Assembly (NCBI RefSeq): GCF_030413615.1
Contig: NZ_CP129236.1
Location: 1,968,001 to 2,032,000, forward strand
Length of the DNA: 64,000 nt
Origin: Planococcus shixiaomingii
GTDB taxonomy: Bacteria; Bacillota; Bacilli; Bacillales_A; Planococcaceae
Direction: 5' to 3'
The translations under genes were made by a program, and so were the position numbers. Under the pieces are notes generated by a model that saw only the letters and a program-made list of their open reading frames with translations, did no database searches and was not told the DNA's origin. Of the stretch, positions 60,754 through 64,000 are shown in pieces (position 1 is the stretch's first letter; every line of letters starts with the position of its first letter).

Positions 60754-60782
60754 ATAATACTTGAAATCGCTTCCAAAATCAA
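60754..60782 (-). promoter_or_regulatory. fruR promoter with embedded cre site
   Basis: Minus strand: -35 TTGATT (60782-60777), 17 bases, -10 TATTAT (60759-60754). Between them TTGGAAGCGATTTCA (60776-60762) matches the CcpA cre consensus WTGNAARCGNWWWCA at every position. CcpA bound there would block the polymerase when glucose is present. Confidence 0.8.
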
Positions 60783-60846
60783 TCATAATCATTCATATTC
60801 ATTCAAAAACAATCAAATACTTTTAAAATCAACCAAAATCATTCAT
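60777..60846. repeat. 10-bp tandem repeats, probable FruR operator array
   Basis: Seven 10-base units in exact register: AATCAATCAT, AATCATTCAT, ATTCATTCAA, AAACAATCAA, ATACTTTTAA, AATCAACCAA, AATCATTCAT. Six fit AATCAWTCAW closely; the fifth does not. One unit per DNA turn puts sites on the same face. It lies between divergent fruR and ptsH. Confidence 0.8.
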
Positions 60847-60900
60847 AATGTAAAAGAAGAACTCAGTCAAAAACACTCATTTTCCTAGGAGGAATCATTC

Positions 60901-61167
60901 ATGGTAGAAAAACAATTTACGATTACAGATCAAGCAGGCATCCACGCTCGTCCAGCTTCAGCACTTGTCGGAGCTATTTCAAAATTCAACTCGGACATTA
61001 CGTTGGAATACAAAGAGAAAAAAGTAAACCTTAAATCAATTCTTGGCGTTATGTCTCTCGGGATTGCTTCTGGAGCTACTGTCACAGTAGCAGCAAACGG
61101 TTCGGATGAAGAAGAAGCGATGGCGCGCGTACAGGAAGTTATGACTAACGAAGGACTTACTTCTTGA
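60901..61167 (+). CDS. ptsH: HPr phosphocarrier protein
   Basis: 88 residues. AGIHARPAS with phosphoacceptor His 15, and [11 protein letters not shown] with regulatory Ser 46, the target of HPr kinase. HPr moves phosphate from PtsI to the EII permeases and, when Ser46-phosphorylated, is CcpA's co-regulator. ATG 60901 with AGGAGG. The stop overlaps the ptsI start (TGATG). Confidence 0.97.
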   Translation: MVEKQFTITDQAGIHARPASALVGAISKFNSDITLEYKEKKVNLKSILGVMSLGIASGATVTVAANGSDEEEAMARVQEVMTNEGLTS

Positions 61168-62888
61168 TGGCACAGACACTTTCCGGAATTGCGGCGTCGA
61201 ATGGAGTAGCCATCGCCAAAGCGTTTCGCCTTGAAAACCCGGAATTGAATGTAGAAAAGCGGGAAATTGCCGATCCATCTGCAGAAGTCGCACGCTTGGA
61301 AGAAGCTTTAAGTTTATCGATTTCTGAGCTTGAAGTGATCCAACAGCAAACTGCCAAACAAATCAGCGAAAAAGAAGCCGCCATCTTTGGTGCCCACCTT
61401 CTTGTTCTTAGCGATCCTGAGATGATTGGACCCGTTAAAGAACGCATCACAACCGATAAAGTTAACGCAGAGTTTTCGCTTCAAGAAACAGCGGATATGT
61501 TCATCACGATGTTTGAATCGATGGAAAACGAGTATATGAAAGAACGCGCAGCGGATATCCGCGATGTGACCAAACGGGTTCTCGCTCACCTTTTAGGTGT
61601 AACGATCCAAAGCCCGAGCATGATTTCAGAAGAAGTCATCATCATTGCAGAAGATTTGACCCCTTCTGATACGGTGCAATTGAACAAGCAATTCGTTAAA
61701 GGGTTCATCACCGATATCGGCGGACGAACGTCCCACTCCGCTATTTTGGCACGGACACTTGAAATACCGGCTGTTGTGGGAGCGAAGACGGCCATGGCTT
61801 CTGTGCAAAACGGCACTATGGTCATTGTTGACGGTTTAGACGGAAACATTATCGTCGACCCGGACGCAGCAACCATTGCCGAATATGAACAAAAGCAAGT
61901 CGGTTTCGATCAGCAAAAAGCTGAATGGGCTGTGTTGAAAAACGAAGCAACCGTCACAAAAGACGGCCATGCGGTGGAACTTGGCGCCAATATCGGTACA
62001 CCAAAAGACATCGCGGGCGTTTTGGAAAACGGCGGCGAAGCGGTCGGTTTATACCGTACGGAATTCTTGTATATGGGACGCGACCAATTCCCGACAGAAG
62101 ATGAACAAACTGAAGCATATGCGGCCGTCCTTAAAGGCATGAATGGCAAACCGACTGTTGTCCGGACACTCGACATCGGCGGGGACAAAGAGCTTTCGTA
62201 CCTCGATTTGCCGAAAGAACTGAATCCGTTCCTAGGGCTTCGCGCCATCCGCTTATGCCTGGAAATGCCAGATCTGTTCCGGACGCAGCTGCGGGCTTTA
62301 TTGCGGGCAAGCGTTCACGGCAACTTGAAAATCATGTTCCCGATGATTGCCACGCTTGAAGAATTCCGCCAAGCAAAAGCGCTGCTGTTGGAAGAAAAAG
62401 CGAAGCTGCATGAAGAAGGCATTGCTGTCAGCGACTCCATTGAAGTCGGCATCATGGTTGAAATTCCATCTACAGCTGTTATGGCTGATGTTTTTGCAAA
62501 AGAAGTCGACTTCTTCTCCATCGGCACAAATGACTTGATCCAATACACCTTTGCTGCTGACCGGATGAATGAAAGCGTGTCGTACTTGTACCAGCCTTTC
62601 AACCCAGCTATTTTGCGCATGGTGAAAATGGTCATTGACGCTTCCCATAAAGAAGGCAAATGGACCGGCATGTGCGGCGAAATGGCCGGAGATGAAATCG
62701 CTATTCCGATTCTCCTCGGACTTGGCCTGGACGAATTTTCAATGAGCGCGTCTTCTATTTTGAAAGCTCGCGCCCAACTGAAAAAACTTTCAAAAGCCGA
62801 TATGGAAAGCCAAGTTGACCATATCTTGTCTCTTTCCACTTCCGCTGAAGTTGAAGAATACGTGAAAGCCAATCTATTAAACGCATAA
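61167..62888 (+). CDS. ptsI: PTS enzyme I
   Basis: 573 residues. Phospho-His 190 in [18 protein letters not shown]-binding domain with [14 protein letters not shown] and catalytic cysteine in [11 protein letters not shown] near 503. It takes phosphate from phosphoenolpyruvate and gives it to HPr. Coupled to ptsH and followed by a terminator. Confidence 0.97.
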   Translation: MAQTLSGIAASNGVAIAKAFRLENPELNVEKREIADPSAEVARLEEALSLSISELEVIQQQTAKQISEKEAAIFGAHLLVLSDPEMIGPVKERITTDKVNAEFSLQETADMFITMFESMENEYMKERAADIRDVTKRVLAHLLGVTIQSPSMISEEVIIIAEDLTPSDTVQLNKQFVKGFITDIGGRTSHSAILARTLEIPAVVGAKTAMASVQNGTMVIVDGLDGNIIVDPDAATIAEYEQKQVGFDQQKAEWAVLKNEATVTKDGHAVELGANIGTPKDIAGVLENGGEAVGLYRTEFLYMGRDQFPTEDEQTEAYAAVLKGMNGKPTVVRTLDIGGDKELSYLDLPKELNPFLGLRAIRLCLEMPDLFRTQLRALLRASVHGNLKIMFPMIATLEEFRQAKALLLEEKAKLHEEGIAVSDSIEVGIMVEIPSTAVMADVFAKEVDFFSIGTNDLIQYTFAADRMNESVSYLYQPFNPAILRMVKMVIDASHKEGKWTGMCGEMAGDEIAIPILLGLGLDEFSMSASSILKARAQLKKLSKADMESQVDHILSLSTSAEVEEYVKANLLNA

Positions 62889-62891
62889 AAT

Positions 62892-62930
62892 GAAAACCGC
62901 CGCAGAGCTGACTCTGCGGCGGTTTTTTTA
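62892..62930. terminator. bidirectional terminator
   Basis: AACCGCCGCAGAG-CTGA-CTCTGCGGCGGTTTTTTT after ptsI; shared with the convergent EamA gene. Confidence 0.92.
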
Positions 62931-63845
62931 TTGCTGGAAGCTGGGACTTCCCATTTTTTTTCGTTTTTGTTTTTTGATGCCGAATACCGTAAAGAAATAG
63001 CAGCCACCGATGACAATCCCGCTGCCAATGACTTGTATAAGCGTCATTTGCTCCCCTAGCAAAACAAAAGCTAAAAGCGCTGTAAATACCGGATTAAAAT
63101 TCAAGAAAAGGCCGGAAGTTGTTGCGCCTATTTTCTGAACCCCGATATTCCAAAGAACAAAACATAAAACCGTTGAAATAATTCCCGTGTAGAGAATGGC
63201 ATACACAAACGAAGGGTTGATGTTTGTAACTGCAAAAGTTGGAAGGTTGAACGGCAAAAGTACCGCCAAACCGAAAATGCCTGAATACAGTGTGGCAAAC
63301 ATCGCCGACACATATGCCATCGCCCATTTGCTAAAAACAGAGTACAGCCCCCAAACAGCAACAGCCCCGAGCATATACAAGTCTCCCCTGTTCACTTCCA
63401 GCGACACCAAAAGCGCAATATTCCCTTTCGTCAGCACAAGGAGAACGCCGGATAAAGAAATCGCCATGGCCGCGAACTGAAGCCGAGTCAATTTTTCCTT
63501 CAACAGCATTCCGGAAAAGGCGGCGATGGACAGCATATTAAGAGTTGAAATTAAACCGACATTCGTAGCAGATGTATGCTTCAGAGCGATAAACTGCAAA
63601 ATGTTAAATAGCACCACTCCTGTAACGCCCATTAAGAAAAGCGGCATAAGCGCTTTTTTCGGAGGCAAAATTTTCTTTTCTTTCCACCACACAAGTGGCA
63701 CGAGGCATAGAACGGCAATGATCCAGCGTAAACTGGTCAAGGTCATCGGTGAAGCGTGATCCGTCAATAGTTTGCCTATCACAAAATTTCCAGCCCATAA
63801 TAAGCTCGTTAATAACAATAAACAGTAATAAAAATAGCGCATCAT
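62928..63845 (-). CDS. EamA-family (DMT) transporter
   Basis: 305 residues, ten TM helices. LLLLTSLLWAGNFVIGKLLTD opening; FIALKHTSATNVGLISTLNMLSIAAFSGMLLKE in repeat one; VQKIGATTSGLFLNFNPVFTALLAFVLLGE in repeat two. ATG 63845 follows AAAGGAAAAGAG; the longer frame to 63872 includes that site. Export of a metabolite is likely; substrate unknown. Third EamA gene in the window. Confidence 0.9.
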   Translation of the reverse strand: MMRYFYYCLLLLTSLLWAGNFVIGKLLTDHASPMTLTSLRWIIAVLCLVPLVWWKEKKILPPKKALMPLFLMGVTGVVLFNILQFIALKHTSATNVGLISTLNMLSIAAFSGMLLKEKLTRLQFAAMAISLSGVLLVLTKGNIALLVSLEVNRGDLYMLGAVAVWGLYSVFSKWAMAYVSAMFATLYSGIFGLAVLLPFNLPTFAVTNINPSFVYAILYTGIISTVLCFVLWNIGVQKIGATTSGLFLNFNPVFTALLAFVLLGEQMTLIQVIGSGIVIGGCYFFTVFGIKKQKRKKMGSPSFQQ

Positions 63846-63872
63846 CCAGCTCTTTTCCTTTTGAATTTTCAA

Positions 63873-64000
63873 CTGCTAATCATTGAAGTTTTATATATTA
63901 TTAATAATATTAACATTGAACTCCCTATTTCAAACGAACATTAAGGAGAATTATCTAAACTTAAAAAAATATATAGTTTTTCTCTTTTTTTTCTTTAGTT
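63873..64000. other. AT-rich promoter region at the window edge
   Basis: Mostly A and T, with no coding frame visible; presumably the promoter of the EamA gene and the region of the next gene outside the window. Confidence 0.4.

Noticed and set aside
1..64000. CRISPR array, tRNA, rRNA, insertion sequence or prophage
   Set aside because: No regularly spaced repeats with spacers other than the operator array, no cloverleaf or rRNA sequence, no transposase or phage genes seen.

Overview
The window looks like the chromosome of a low-to-moderate GC Gram-positive of the Bacillales, most likely Planococcaceae (Planococcus/Planomicrobium-like). The grounds are strong AGGAGG-type ribosome binding sites, frequent TTG and GTG starts, T-box leaders, a yybP-ykoY riboswitch, and Bacillus-type genes (khtTU, menA, an mhqO-like gene, fruRKA with ptsHI). 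No rRNA, tRNA, CRISPR array, insertion sequence or prophage was found. Gene assignments rest on reading motifs by eye; no database was searched.

Layout. 0-3 kb: small unknown and membrane proteins, a DUF402 protein and a Nudix hydrolase. 3-12 kb: Bcr/CflA exporter, HAD phosphatase, FAD monooxygenase, a Mn-riboswitch-controlled TerC exporter, a K+ channel, a nonsense-interrupted SDR gene and menA. 12-22.5 kb: an accessory stretch of lipoproteins, tiny membrane proteins, GNAT acetyltransferases and decaying genes, broken by a proline T-box operon (GNAT-proS). 22.6-30 kb: khtTU with a structured leader, a stand-alone MurE-like ligase, a tyrosine T-box NhaC-type transporter, a GrdB-family gene with an in-frame TGA that looks like selenocysteine, and an EamA transporter. 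30-37.5 kb: two unknown genes, the Hen1/Pnkp RNA-repair cassette (pnkp carries a -1 frameshift at AAAAAG), a zinc-ribbon protein, an MhqO-like dioxygenase behind an MhqR-type operator, and psiE. 37.7-52.6 kb: an M1-peptidase-like protein without zinc ligands, aldo/keto reductase, EamA, VOC, GNATs, a nonsense-interrupted cupin, a MarR-GNAT fusion, DEDDh exonuclease, UbiB-like kinase, Nudix, MBL and Yip1 proteins. 52.6-56.9 kb: a purine-skewed gene-poor island, an SDR, two tandem NTF2-like genes and a histidine phosphatase. 57-63 kb: fructose PTS operon fruRKA divergent from ptsHI, across an array of 10-bp operator repeats with a cre site. The window ends with an EamA exporter.

How the genes work together. 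FruA imports and phosphorylates fructose using phosphate passed from PtsI through PtsH; FruK makes fructose-1,6-bisphosphate; FruR and CcpA probably set expression at the shared intergenic region. Hen1 and Pnkp repair and mark cleaved RNAs. KhtT gates KhtU for K+ efflux. Two T-boxes link uncharged tRNA-Pro to proS and uncharged tRNA-Tyr to a probable tyrosine transporter.

The most notable observations are the putative selenoprotein with a SECIS-like hairpin just after its TGA, the frameshifted pnkp at a dnaX-like slippery site, the FruR operator array, and several genes broken by single nonsense codons.
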